Part shown: positions 1-10,428 of the stretch, piece by piece
Position numbering within the stretch: position 1 is the first letter of the stretch
Layout of the letters: each line of letters opens with the position of its first letter
Assembly: GCF_008831285.2 (NCBI RefSeq)
Contig: NC_045141.1
Location: 4,481,224-4,545,223, forward strand
Length of the DNA stretch: 64,000 nucleotides
Origin: Nymphaea colorata
Lineage: Eukaryota; Streptophyta; Magnoliopsida; Nymphaeales; Nymphaeaceae
Reading direction: 5' to 3'
Program-made: the position numbers and the translations under genes
Notes under the pieces: generated by a model
What the model was told of the DNA's origin: nothing
What the model saw: only the letters and a program-made list of their open reading frames with translations
Database searches by the model: none

Positions 1-128
1 GTATTAGAAAAAGGGAGGAAGGCGGTGGTGGGACTCAAAAGAGGAGTTCGAGTTGTGTGCGGGCCTGTGCACGCAACAATCATATGCCAAAAGAAAAACA
101 AAAAGGGGTACTTTGAAATTAGAGAGAG
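1..128 (+). repeat. Edge of a dispersed repeat shared with the RLK flanks
   Basis: The first ~110 bases match, with few changes, segments near 17,850-17,975 and 38,935-39,060 (shared landmark: GAGTTCGAGTTGTGTGCG). In those two places the sequence belongs to the upstream flank of the RLK duplication units. Here the match stops at about 115-125, where the exon-like repeat begins. It therefore looks like the cut end of another copy of that flank, and the duplicated landscape probably continues to the left of the window. No coding potential seen. Confidence 0.6.
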
Positions 129-130
129 GT

Positions 131-508
131 TCAGGGATCCGTTAGAGCCACAAAGATGGGTAGCCTTTGCTTGTTGGGGGTCACACCAGCATTGGGAATG
201 ATAACCACATCCACCATCGCTTCGAATTTCTCCGACTGAGGCATTACCTTCTTTTCCTCTTCACTTGACACCACTTCCTGAGGTGTGCTTAATCCTTGAG
301 CGCTCACTCTTGGCCTGCTGACCTGCTCAAATGCAGAAGACACAATCAATTCCTTGAAAATGTCACCGGTTTCATAATTTGTCACGAAGTGTGAATGGTT
401 ATCATGCTTCAGTAGGCCTACTGACAGCAGTGTTTTCTTAAGCCATACTTCAGGCTTGTTCCTCTGAGGCACTGGCCGCAGCTCCTGCTTCCTGTGTGCA
501 AATTGCAA
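131..508 (-). pseudogene. Exon-like ORF, copy A (unidentified plant gene fragment)
   Basis: An open minus-strand frame of about 125 residues ends at a TGA at 131-133. It starts behind a plausible splice acceptor (pyrimidine-rich tract ending TATGCAG, AG at 509-510), so it reads like a last exon rather than a whole gene. The peptide is charged, with landmarks KQELRPVPQRNKPEVW and FEAMVDVVIIPNAG; I see no signal peptide or membrane segment and do not recognise the family. Two further copies exist, at 5713-6022 and 24,123-24,505. Both carry extra or missing bases that break the frame, and both have lost the acceptor AG. All three lie just upstream of the same LTR, so the fragment travels with that block. 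Either copy A is the terminal exon of a gene whose other exons are not visible, or the frame is open by chance. Function unknown. Confidence 0.4.
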
Positions 509-1046
509 CTGCATAGGTGTGAGAGTGAGTGTTAGAACCACATATCACATATGCTAGTGCAGATATAACTAAACAAATGCATGCACACTCTACCAGCCTC
601 CTATTAAAGAAGTGTTAAAACATGGAAAAAAAAAACTTATGTGGTTGTGGTTCGGCATTTTGATCCCTGCATTCATGGGAAAGGGAGCTTTCTCATTATT
701 CATTCTATGATGTTATTGAGAGAAGCTGGACTCTCAATATTGAGAGTACAGGCCAGACTATTTTTGGTAAGATAATCACCCAGGAATCCTACGTGGTAAG
801 TAAAGTGTCAAGAAAAAAAGGATCAGATCTCTTATCAAGATCTGTTATTGTTATGCAGACTACATTTTCAGTGGTTAATGGATTGGAAAAGAAATTGTGT
901 AATATCATGATCTTGTATACCAAAAATCTTTTAAGGGATAACCTTTTTTTGTACTATATATATGTTGCTCAAAGGAATCAATAAAAACAAGTTCTCTCCA
1001 GCTTTATCTTTCACACTTCCTTTGTTTTCTTCTCTAAGTTTTCTCA

Positions 1047-1057
1047 TGTATCAGAGC
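1047..1057 (+). other. Primer-binding site, copy A
   Basis: TGTATCAGAGC lies immediately after the CA end of the left LTR. It differs by one missing G from the complement of the initiator-methionine tRNA 3' end used by plant Ty1/copia elements (TGGTATCAGAGC). Confidence 0.7.
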
Positions 1058-1359
1058 AAAACGAGGGAGGGAAATCAACTGCTCCCTTCCGTTAACTCCA
1101 AAAAATCCAAGCTTTTGTAGAGAGGTACTTCAGACACCTGAATTGGAATAAGCTTCTGCAAGACAGCTAGAGTCGCCTGAAGAATCATCGCCGGCCCTCC
1201 TCTCTGCCGCCTGATACACCTTCGTCTCCAGCAAATTATTTCAAAGAACGGCGAGAAAAGAAGTCAGGGAAGGGTGGCTTTCTCGCCGATTCTTCCTGTT
1301 ATCGTTATGCAGATCTTGATAAAAATTCATGATAATACACTAGCTTGGATTGTATTATC

Positions 1360-1402
1360 AAAGTGCGACATGGCAGGTCGCACTTTTCAACCTGCCATGT
1401 CG
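1360..1402 (+). other. Overlapping alternative hairpins in the long LTR form
   Basis: Two perfect inverted repeats share bases. AAAGTGCGAC (1360-1369) pairs with GTCGCACTTT (1377-1386). CGACATGGCAGGT (1366-1378) pairs with ACCTGCCATGTCG (1390-1402). They cannot form together. The same arrangement recurs at 6429-6471. Confidence 0.75.
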
Positions 1403-2279
1403 TAATCACAGCTTCTTTTGGCAATCCATAGTAATTAGTAAAAAAGAGGCAGGCCCGTATCAAGAGAACTGAAAATATGAGGACGATATATAGAATTTCT
1501 AGAAGAATCAAGCCCCTAAATACAATTTTTTCCACAACAGATCCGTTCTTTTCATCTTTCCAATTTACTGCATCACATGGAGTTATTTGTCCTATTTACT
1601 ACCTTACTCTATTTGAATTAATATGGAAAAATGAAGATGTGGTTCTCTTTTTTTTGAAAAAAACAAAAATCTGTCAGTTCTTATCTCTGGTGTATATATT
1701 CAAGTTTGTTATAATACAATATTCATTTTGAATTTGGCTTTTCAGCTTTTCAGGGATGAGAATGATATCTCGCGATACTTTGTTACATAAGACAATCAAT
1801 GGATTATCCTAATTGAGTATAAACACCAAGGGTTACCAAAAATATATCTTTTTTTTTTTTTTTTTGTTTTTGTCTCCCAAATTCAATTTTTTTTTAGAAG
1901 CCAAAAAGAAGAGGAACATTTATCTATTTCAGCATAAATTGAATTTTAGACCAATTAAAATCAACGAGACATTCACCATATAATAATACCAAGAGGAAGG
2001 AAGTCGTGTGGCACTGACAGCTTAAAGAAACAAATTGAAATATTCATTGTGCCTTTATGTAATTTCCTCCAAATTGTAATTGGAAAGCAGCCTTTAGCTT
2101 TTTTAGAGATAGAAATTGGGTATTATCATGATTTTGTATACCAAAAATCTTGTAAGCGATAACCATTTTTTGTACTATATATATATATGTATGCTGCTCA
2201 AAGGAATCAATAAAAACAAGTTCTCTCGGCTTTATCTTTCACCCTTCCTCTGTTTTCTTCTCTAAGTTTTCTCACAAAG

Positions 2280-3550
2280 CAACAAGATCTTGATGGGTAA
2301 GGGAACAATGAAATAAGGCAACTATGAGAAAGGCAGCTGTAGATAAACTTTTCCAACAAAAAGTTAGGTAATGGAGACAATCCCTGTGATTGTACCTAGG
2401 AACTTGTGAGTTGTATGACTCGTTCTTGGAAGTCTTGTACTTTCGTCGCTTATGATGGCTGTCAAGGGTAAAACCTTTAGATTGGACTTGAACCATGGCT
2501 TCCATGCACGCTGTGAGAATTTGGAAGGTCTCCGTTCATAAAAGGTTTCTTAAACATTGAGGAGAAAAGACCAAAAACTTACAAGAAGATGGTAACTGAA
2601 ACTTGCATAGATTCCTTAGTTAGACTTCATATGAGCCAAGATTGGAAGGTTGCGTTGGATTTACAGTGCAAATTTCGATTCCCATTCTACCATCTTTTCT
2701 AGGTATTTGGGATTTTCCTAAGAAAACAAAAAGATGGTGGTGCGACAAACATATAATTTCTTAGCAGCAGCATCTTTAAACGAATTCCCATTCCTACTGT
2801 TTGTTTTGACCTCATAGCCTTGACTTTCGATCCAAGCTTTTCGATTCACATTCAGTCATGTCAGTGGAAATTTTATTTTAAAGAAAACGGATCGAAAAGT
2901 CAGAATTTCGAGACACAAACCTTTAAATGTTCAAGTTTTTTACCGTAAATTTCACGGAAAACATGAATTTCATTGCTCCAGACAATCAGAATCCTAATTT
3001 TTGACCTCAGCTTGGGTGAACTTGGGCCCAATTATATGGAGTAGTCCCATGAGATCTGCCTCATAGTCAATTGAAAATATGTTAACCATATATTAAGTGT
3101 TTTATGAAAGGAAAAAAAATCTAGCTCCACCCCTGATTGGAGAAGAAAAAAAAAATCCCACAAAAATGAAAAAAGAACAGACAAGTCATGGGCTTGGTAC
3201 TGGGTGTGCAGGGCACCATTAATCTCTCCATCTGACTATCCGTGTAAGTTGTGGCCCCTTGTTTTGCAGTTACCTCTGTTCTAATTTTCTTTCCCTTGTT
3301 GTTATTCATGCCAATAACACCCTTCAGATCATGTCACCTATGCTATGGAAAAGTGCAGCATGGCTCGAGTTTGACACGCAAGTTCGAGTTAGCCAGTATT
3401 TAACTGTTCCTTTACTGTATATCATTTCTAGCGTAGGCAGCATATTTTTGTGGCTAAAAATATGGAATGAATAAAAATTATTACCATTAAAAACACACGT
3501 TTTTTTTCTTTGCATCCTTGTATTGCCGAATGCATTGGAAGAAGCGGCGT
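2280..3550. other. Intergenic, no gene recognised
   Basis: AT-rich sequence following the copy A element. Short open frames occur on both strands, but none resembles a known family, and none has a duplicated or conserved counterpart in the window. Nothing supportable. Confidence 0.5.
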
Positions 3551-3557
3551 ATATATG

Positions 3558-3637
3558 AAAGAACCAGCACCAAAGGAATTACAACACAACAACTACAAAG
3601 AACCAGCACCAAAGGAATTGCAACAGAACAACTACCG
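3558..3637 (+). repeat. Tandem duplication, ~40-bp unit x2
   Basis: Two adjacent copies share the landmark GAACCAGCACCAAAGGAATT and differ at a few positions. Open frames cross the array, but I see no evidence that it is coding. Confidence 0.7.
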
Positions 3638-3811
3638 CAAACAGAATCAGATTCAAACCAAACCATGCAATTGTTGCGACCTGGAACCAAAATTTTCAAC
3701 AAATTAGCCAATATAAATAAATGAACATATTGCATGGACCATAAGGCTAAGGTCTGTCATACTCGCTTCATACATAGAATGAACAAATTGTACATATATC
3801 ATAAGTTCTTC

Positions 3812-4236
3812 GTATAGGTTAAGTTGATCTTTTACATACAAGTATTTGCAAGAAAAGATGAAGAAGTCTTCCAAAATAAAGGCACTGCGTATAGGTTAAG
3901 TTGATCTTTTACATACTAGAACTTGCAAGAAAAGATGAAGAAGTCTTCCAAAATAAAGGCACTGCTTTCTGTCAACAAATATGAACTTTACTGCCTTGTA
4001 GATAATAATAAGGATCATAGTGGGGTACTAAGTTGAGCAGTACTACTTCGAGGCTACCCTTTAATTGCACTTTGAAATATTTTTGATTGAAGAAGCTTCC
4101 AAAATAAAGGCACTGCTTTATGTCAACAAATATGAACTTTACCACCTTGTAGATAATAATAAGAATCATAGTGGGGTACTAAGTTGAGCAGTACTACTTC
4201 GAGGCTACCCTTTAATTGCACTTTGAAATATTTTCG
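3812..4236 (+). repeat. Two nested tandem duplications (~77 bp and ~175 bp units)
   Basis: A ~77-bp unit starting CGTATAGGTTAAGTTGATC occurs at about 3812 and 3889. Its 3' part (CCAAAATAAAGGCACTGC) then starts a longer unit (about 3945-4090) that recurs at about 4100-4236, with the landmark TACTAAGTTGAGCAGTACTA in both. The units share an end, as expected from successive slippage or unequal crossover. Confidence 0.75.
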
Positions 4237-4654
4237 ATACCCACTCCGAAGAAGTGCCATCCCAACCCAGACTTTCACTTGGAGTGACCAAATGCATTTT
4301 AAAGTATTTTGTATACCCACTCAAACGTGCTCTTCTTCACAATTACAAGATTGGTTTGATTCAATAAGAAAGAAGATGAGATGGTTGTAAAAGATACTTT
4401 TGAACTTTTTTATTTACCTTTGAATACAAGAGAACAAGAACATAGGTCGGATGATTGTCTTTTTAAACAATTTGAGAAGTTTTTTGCTACCTGAAAATTT
4501 AAGTATCCTTTATAATTATTTCTTTTCAATAACAAACTCACACTCTGTTGCTCCAAATAAGAAAATAAAGAAAAAAAAACAGTAAAAATGATGAAAAAGA
4601 AAAGTGATTATGAAGCGAGCTTTTTATATTAAACGAGCTTTTTAAGTTAAAAAG

Positions 4655-5215
4655 TTGAATTCCTCCATTCATGCTTCCCCTCCTTTTTAGAAGCACCCCC
4701 AACTTACAATTTTCAGAATTCTATTTAAAAAAATTAAATACATAAAATTCATTTTGGCCTGGACACGCTTTTCTCATTGTCATTTCTGTCTTAACTGTTT
4801 GAAGACCATGCCTCAGTTTTCCACTGGACAATTCATTTAAGACAAGTTATCCAGTGAAACTCATTTGAGACAGTTTCCACCTACATTCATGCTTCCCCTC
4901 CTTCCTAGAAGCACCCCCAACTTACAATTTTCAGAATTCTATTTAAAAAAAATAATAAAAAAATATAATACTGCGGTTTTGGCGGCATCAAAATCAAGTG
5001 TGAATGTCATGTTTTGCAGCAGATCTTTAATTCAATGTACCAAAAGTTTGGATGGGTTAGCACAACATCCATCTAGATGTTGGCCTGGACACGCTTTTCT
5101 CATTGTCGTTTTTGTCTTGACACTATTTGAAAACCATGCCTCAGTTTTCCACTGGACAATTCATTCAAGACAAGTTATCCAGTGAAACTCATTTGTGACA
5201 GTTTCCACTTACAAT
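4655..5215 (+). repeat. Tandem duplication with unequal arms
   Basis: A ~230-bp unit (4655-4885) is repeated at 4886-5215, with the shared landmarks CATGCTTCCCCTCCTT, TTGGCCTGGACACGCTTTTC and CAAGTTATCCAGTGAAACTC. The second copy carries about 100 extra bases (roughly 4975-5080). Either the first copy lost them or the second gained them. No gene seen. Confidence 0.75.
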
Positions 5216-5660
5216 GTCATTTATGTAATGACTCATGGCCAGAGCCTAACTAGAATTTAGAAATATTGGATTAGAAATTACTCTTGCTTAATCAGATATA
5301 TCCCAATTAAATAATTACGTCAATATTTGAAAAATTTGTATTAACAACCATATTTTTTCAAAGGGCAAAACGAGCATAGCATAAAGGGTCGGGCTTGAGG
5401 TGCATGGAGATGCATGTCTCTAGTCAATTCCCAAGCGGTGGAGTACGGTATATAAGTTGAAGGGAGCATTGGTGGTACTACTAATATACGTAGCTCAAAC
5501 CCTATAGACTTTGTGAACGAGGGGTCTTAATGCTTCTTCATTTTTGAGTGGTGAGTTATTGACTTTGAAAGGATAACAACAACTCGCTCAAGTTTAAATA
5601 GAGTAACTGCTTGTATTACATAAAATGCTGTTAAACAGAGAAATTTAAACTTGTGCTTTT
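5216..5660. other. Intergenic, no gene recognised
   Basis: AT-rich sequence without a supportable coding frame, RNA gene or repeat beyond short homopolymer runs. Confidence 0.5.
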
Positions 5661-5706
5661 AAGTGTGGATCAGACTCAACACTCCAACAGCAGTCACTGA
5701 AGCCAT
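5660..5706 (+). repeat. Short fragment shared with an LTR-like block at 36 kb
   Basis: About 45 bases, with the landmark GATCAGACTCAACACTCCAA, match 36,362-36,407 almost exactly. At 36 kb they end an LTR-like block. Here they abut the broken exon-like copy B. Confidence 0.6.
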
Positions 5707-5712
5707 TGCCTC

Positions 5713-6022
5713 AATTCCGCATCCACCATTGCCTCGAATTCCTCCGATTGAGGCATTATCTTCTTTTCCTCTTCGCTTGGCACCACTTCCTTAGGTGTGC
5801 TTAATCCTTGAGCGCTCACCCTAGGCCTGCTGACCTGCCCAAATGCAGAAGACACAAATCAATTTCTTGAAAACGTCACTAGTTTCATAATTTGCCACGA
5901 AGTGTGAATGGTTATCATGCTTCAGTAGGCCTAGTAACAACAGTGTTTCTTAAGCATACCTCGGCTTGTTCCTCTGAGGCACCGGCTGCAACTCCTGCTT
6001 CCCGTGTGCAAACTGCAACCAC
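5713..6022 (-). pseudogene. Exon-like ORF, copy B (broken)
   Basis: Second copy of the unidentified exon at 131-508. The match covers nearly the whole exon, but at least one extra base (near 5865) and missing bases (near 5955-5965) destroy the frame, and the acceptor AG has become GG near 6023. The 3' end, with the terminal codons of copy A, is missing and replaced by the 5660-5706 fragment. It lies about 300 bp upstream of LTR copy B, in the same order as copy A. Confidence 0.6.
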
Positions 6023-6353
6023 ATAGGCGTGAAAATGAACTATTACAACCACATTTCACATATGCTAGTGCAGATATATAACTAAGCCAATGCGTGCACA
6101 CTCTACCAGCCTCCTATGGAAGCAGTGTTAAAACATGGGAAAAAAAAGAACTAAAGCATGTATGTGGTTGTGGTTTGGCATTTTGATGCATGCATCCATG
6201 GGAAAGGGAGCTCTCTTTTTATTCATTCTTTGATGTTCTTGAGAGAAGAAGGACTCTCAATATATAGAGTACAGGACAGACCATTTTAGGTAAGATAATC
6301 AAGCAGGAATCTTACTGATAAACAAAGTGTCAAGAAAAAAGGGATCAGATCTC

Positions 6354-6390
6354 TTATCAAGATCTGCTATTGTTATGCAGATCTTGATAA
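6354..6390 (+). other. 13-bp perfect inverted repeat in the LTR
   Basis: TTATCAAGATCTG (6354-6366) is the exact reverse complement of CAGATCTTGATAA (6378-6390), with an 11-base loop. The short LTR form, seen at 806-1046 and 24,806-25,037, diverges inside the second arm, just after GCAGA. This is where the ~780-bp segment begins in the long form. Confidence 0.7.
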
Positions 6391-6428
6391 AAATTACATT
6401 ATAATACACTAGCTTGGAGTGTATTAAC

Positions 6429-6471
6429 AAAGTGTGACATGGCAGGTCGCACTTTTCAACCTGCCATGTCG
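6429..6471 (+). other. Overlapping alternative hairpins, second copy
   Basis: Same arrangement as 1360-1402. The only change is C to T at 6434, which turns one pair of each hairpin into a U-G wobble at the RNA level rather than abolishing it. Confidence 0.7.
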
Positions 6472-7322
6472 TAATCACAGGTTCTTTTGGCAATCCATAG
6501 TAAAAAAGAGGCAGGTCCGAATCAAGAGAACTGAAAATATGAGGATTGTATTTAGAATTTCTAGAAGAATCAAGCCCCTAAATACAAATTTTTTTCACAA
6601 CAGATCCGTTCTTTTCATCTCACCAATTTACTGCATCACATGGAGTTATCTGTTCTATTTACTGCCTTACTCTGTTTGAATTAATATGGAAAAATGAAGA
6701 TGTGGTTCTCTTTTGTTTAAAAAAAAAAAATCTGTCAGTTCTTATCTCTGGTGTATAATATTCAAGTTCGTTGTAGTAAAATATTCATTTTCATTTTGGC
6801 TTTTCAGCTTTTCAGGGATGAGAATGATATCTACACGATACTATGTTACGTAAGACAATCAATGGATTATTGATCCTGATTGAGTATAAACGCCAAGGGT
6901 TACCAAAAATATATCATTTTTTTTTGTTTTCTTTTTTTTTTCGGCTCCCAAATTCAATTTTTTTTTTGAGAAGCCAAAAAAAAGAACATTTATCTATTTC
7001 AGCATAAACAGAATTTTAGACCAATTAAAACCGACGAGACATTCACCATATAATAGCAAGAGGAAGAAAGTCGTGTGGCACTGCAGTTTAAAGAAACAAA
7101 TTGAAATATTCATTGTGCCTTTGTTAATTTCTCCCAAATTGTAATTGGGAAGCAGCCTTTAGCTTTTTTAGAGACAGAAATTGTGTATTATCATGATCTT
7201 ATATACCAAAAATCTTGTAAGCCATAACCTTTTTTTTACTATATATATGTTGGTCAAAGGAATCAATAAAAACCAGTTCTCTCCAGCTTTATTTCCACTG
7301 TTTTCTTCTCTAAGTTTTCTCT

Positions 7323-7335
7323 TGGTATCATGAGC
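7323..7335 (+). other. Primer-binding site, copy B
   Basis: TGGTATCATGAGC is the initiator-Met-tRNA complement TGGTATCAGAGC with one inserted T. It sits directly after the LTR end. Confidence 0.75.
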
Positions 7336-8410
7336 AAAATGAGAGAGGAAAATCGACTGCACTCTTCCGTTAACTCCAAAAAATCAAAGTTTGTAGAGAG
7401 CTTCTTCAGACACCTGGAATTGGAATAATCTTCTGCTCGACAGCTAGAATCGCCTGAAGAATCAGCGCCGGCTTTCTTCTCTGCCACCTGATACACCTTG
7501 TCTCACAAATTATTCCAGAGAACGGCAGGAAAGGAAGTCAGGGAAGGGTGCCTTTCTGCCAGATTCTTCTGTACTCCGGCAGCAACCCCTATCGCCGGAA
7601 TTTCTCAGGGTCGACTGAATTTCTCTGCTGCGGATGTCAGTGACGAGCCCATTGCAGATCCTCATAAATCATCTCCAGAAATCTCCTCTCGGCAGCTCCT
7701 GTTCTCAGCCTACAGGTTCAGCTCGACTGCAGGTTCCCTCAACCGTTCAGTGAGTCACAAACTCAGGCAGTCATATTTGCTTCTGTTCAAAAGCTATGGT
7801 TTCTTTTCTGATTTAAGACGGCAAAAGGGCTTCTCCAATGGAGGAAAGAGGGAGGAAAGAGAATTTGGGGCTGTCGGACTGTAATGAGGCTTTTTTTTTT
7901 GGGCACGCTTTGAAACTATTTCTCTGTTTTCTCTGAGGATTTTCTGCCCCTTGAACGTGAGCATCAAAGCAGAAATTTGCGAAGCCTGCTCTGTTTGCGT
8001 AGAACTAACACCACCGACTCGGGATTCATCAAAGAACTTCATTCACTCCTCTCTATTTCACTCTCGGCCCTGCAACCATGGCTTCTCTATTTTCTGAAGG
8101 TTAGTCTTTTTTCTCTTTCTCTGCATCAAGAGAATTTGAGTTTCGGAAGTCATGGAGTCAATACATGGAGCTGGAAAAGGAGGAGGAAGACGTCTGCTGC
8201 TGCTCAAGGGAGACCTGCTGCTTGGCCTGCTTGCCGAAGGAAAGGGGGAAGTGAACCCCTCATCCCCTCATATATCTCTGCCTCCTCTCCCTCCATGGTC
8301 ATGTCTCCGGATCGATCTTTGCACGACGACAGGAAGAGACGCAAGTGATCATTTTTTCTCAAAGCCCAGCTGACCATTGTCTTCCTTCTCTAAGAACAAT
8401 GAGAAGGAAC

Positions 8411-9200
8411 TATGGCAGACCAAGAAAAGAATAATGGCAACATCAGCAATTCAAAAAATTCTCATGACTGATTCCTTCTTTTTACATCGTTCTGATATGA
8501 TAATCCCAGAAGTGTTTCCTTCTTTTTACATCATTCTGATAATCCCAGAAGTGTGTTGGTATCTCAAGCACTTAACGGTGACAATTTTGCCATTTGGAGT
8601 AGAGCAATGATATTGGCCTTGTCAGCCAATAATAAACTTGGCTTCATAGGTGGATCTATCAAAGAGCCAAAAGAAGGAGATAAGAATCTTGCCTTATGAG
8701 TTAGATATGCAATAAGATGATTCTTTCATGGATTTTAAATTCTATTAGCAAAGAAATTGCTGCTAGTATTGCTTATGCTACTTCTGCTCAAGATGTATGG
8801 GAAGATTTAGAAAGCAGGTTTATTCAGAGTTTAGCACCAAGAATATATCAACTGCAGAGTTGTATATGACGACTTCAACAAGAGACTCTCTCAGTTACTA
8901 TGTACTACACAAAAACTAAGGTGTTATGGGATGAACTTAACTCTTATTCTCCCATACCGTCTGGTTCATGTGGTGCTATGAGAATTTACTCAGATCATAT
9001 TAAAAGAGAAAGAGTAATCCAATTCTTGATGGGGCTAAATGACTCGTAGTGAGCAATTCATGGTCAAATCTTACTACTTGATCCCTTTCCCAACATTAAC
9101 AAAGTTTATGCTTTAGTTCTACAGGAAGAAAAACAACATGAAGCAAGATTCACGTCGTCACATTCCTCGTCACCAGTTTGGCCTCCATTGGAATTGGCCG
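8411..9200 (+). pseudogene. gag: Ty1/copia gag remnant
   Basis: Gag is the nucleocapsid precursor of the element. Translating from an ATG at 8411 gives, with interruptions, the hallmark copia gag segment NFAIWSRAMILALSANNK followed by LGFIGGSIKEPKEGDK (about 8580-8690). Later come remnants of the UBN2-type region and a QEEKQHEARF end (about 9120-9155). At least four stops or frame breaks are visible; the first (TGACTG near 8465) coincides with an internal duplication at 8473-8555. Downstream, the protein frame dissolves near 9200. It cannot encode a working Gag. Confidence 0.75.
8473..8555 (+). repeat. ~42-bp tandem duplication inside gag
   Basis: TTCCTTCTTTTTACATC...AATCCCAGAAGTGT occurs twice in a row with a 5-base length difference, which adds to the frame damage at the gag N-terminus. 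Confidence 0.7.
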
Positions 9201-9379
9201 AGGTCATCTCTGCAGCCGCTGGATCTTCATTGTCGCCAACATCATTGCCGTCGACATTGGTGCTATATAAGACAACAATGTACTAGTCTTGGGAGGAGAC
9301 GGGCAATGTCGTTACGGTGCCAGGTGCAAGGTGCTTTATCTCTCCCTCTTTCTGTATGTGTGGTACACTAGACAGACCA

Positions 9380-10100
9380 TCTCGTGCTTGGCTGGCAAGA
9401 CAACAGAATTCCTCACAGGAATTGGGTTCACCCAGTGCTCTTAGGATGTTAGGAGGAGAGTCCACTAATACGGTGCAACCATAGTTGAACTGGCAAGCTT
9501 CACACGGTTATAGAAATCGTAAGCTCGTCCAAATGGGACTCAACAAACCATGGTTATACTCTGAAAAGAAATAACCGGTGTCATGGATCTTAGTTAGAAC
9601 ATGCGCTTTGATGTTTGCTGGTGGAAACAAAAAAAATGAGCTGACAATAGCTGGGGCGCAGCTAATATTCGTCAATCCCAGGTCAAACTGTAGGTTATGA
9701 ACATAACCTATACAACTTGCTAGCAGTTCCATTCAGATGATGAGGCAAGATTTGATCCGGCAAGCTCTTACCTCTTTTTACAACTTGTGCTTTTAATTAG
9801 TTTACACATGAAGAAAATGTAGTCTCCCTTAAACACAAAAAGTGAATATAGTCTGACTCAACAGTTAAATTAATGGACAATGTGTCATAACAGCAAAATA
9901 AGTGACGCAGAATTTGAAGTTATAAGTTATAAGGACAAGCAGAGTGATGAGATCAATTAGCACGTCAGCTGTGCTGCTTCTTTGCTGATCATTTGTTTGA
10001 CGAGTTATGTGTGACTCTATGTCAGCAGTAACACATTATTACTGCCTTACGAATCTGCCTTAAAAATTCCTATAACAAGTGTTCCATCGATCTGGTTCAT
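9380..10100. other. Intergenic, no gene recognised
   Basis: Unique-looking sequence. Minus-strand open frames at 9283-9465 and 9508-9732 show no family resemblance, splice context or duplicated counterpart. Confidence 0.45.
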
Positions 10101-10111
10101 TTTTTAAGTAA

Positions 10112-10152
10112 ATTAGGCTTCATAGATAGATCTATCAAAGAGCCAAAATAAA
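10112..10152 (+). repeat. Stray fragment of the copia gag
   Basis: About 35 bases with the landmark GATCTATCAAAGAGCCAAAA match the gag at 8638-8672. Here they are isolated, so a second gag relic or a rearrangement product lies 1.5 kb from the first. Confidence 0.55.
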
Positions 10153-10194
10153 TAATCGCGCTTTCTTTTCTTTGTTAAATTCAAGTTGTTGGAA

Positions 10195-10428
10195 GAGTCT
10201 TAAGTCTGGTGCTCATGAAAAGTAAGTGATATCGCTTGTTGTTTTGCACACTCGGTGTCTCTGGCAGGGCGGCAGATCACTTCAATGTGACTTTTTTTAA
10301 TTTCCAGGACTTCTTAAGTCTGGTGCTCAGAAAAGTAAGTGATATCCCTTGTTGTTTTTCACACTCGGTGTCTCCGCAGGGCGGCAGATCACATCAGTGT
10401 GACTTTTTTTAATTTCAAGGACTTCTTA
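10195..10428 (+). repeat. Tandem duplication, ~118-bp unit x2
   Basis: Two adjacent units begin TCTTAAGTCTGGTGCTCA and share CACACTCGGTGTCTC, GGGCGGCAGATCAC and GTGACTTTTTTTAATTTC. They differ by a few substitutions and small indels. No coding function seen. Confidence 0.8.

Larger units (their letters stand above)
806..2279 (+). mobile_element. LTR retrotransposon, copy A, internally deleted
   Basis: The left LTR runs from TGTCAAGAAA (806) to TTCTCA (1046) and contains a TATA-like CTATATATATG near 953 and an AATAAA at 980-985. It is followed directly by a primer-binding-site-like TGTATCAGAGC, a leader resembling copy B (1058-1290), and then a second LTR (about 1297-2274) that lacks its first ~40 bases and ends in the same TTTTCTCA. 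Flanking TAAAG (801-805) and CAAAG (2275-2279) look like a slightly decayed 5-bp target duplication; copy B has CAAAG at the matching place. No gag or pol remains. The left LTR is a short form (~241 bp). The right one contains a ~780-bp segment absent from the left. This is a two-LTR shell left by internal deletion. Confidence 0.65.
6328..9200 (+). mobile_element. Ty1/copia LTR retrotransposon, copy B, 3' truncated
   Basis: A CAAAG at 6323-6327 precedes an LTR of about 995 bp (6328-7322), the long form, with a TATA-like tract near 7240 and AATAAA near 7264. A primer-binding site follows at 7323-7335, then a ~1.07-kb leader (7336-8410) that matches copy A's leader for its first ~220 bases, then a decayed gag (8411-9200). 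No protease, polymerase or 3' LTR follows before the sequence changes character near 9200-9350. Plus-strand open frames in the leader (7498-7884, 7977-8373) have no recognisable homology and are typical of long untranslated leaders. Confidence 0.7.

Noticed and set aside
2272-2505. 77-codon minus-strand frame next to LTR copy A
   Set aside because: No recognisable domain, no second copy, no splice context; cannot be supported as a gene.
3812-4236. Regular repeats considered as a CRISPR-like array
   Set aside because: Only two copies per unit, no spacers, and a eukaryotic context; simple tandem duplication.
7498-8373. Plus-strand ORFs of 73-128 codons
   Set aside because: They lie in the leader of copia copy B, between the primer-binding site and gag, and have no recognisable homology.
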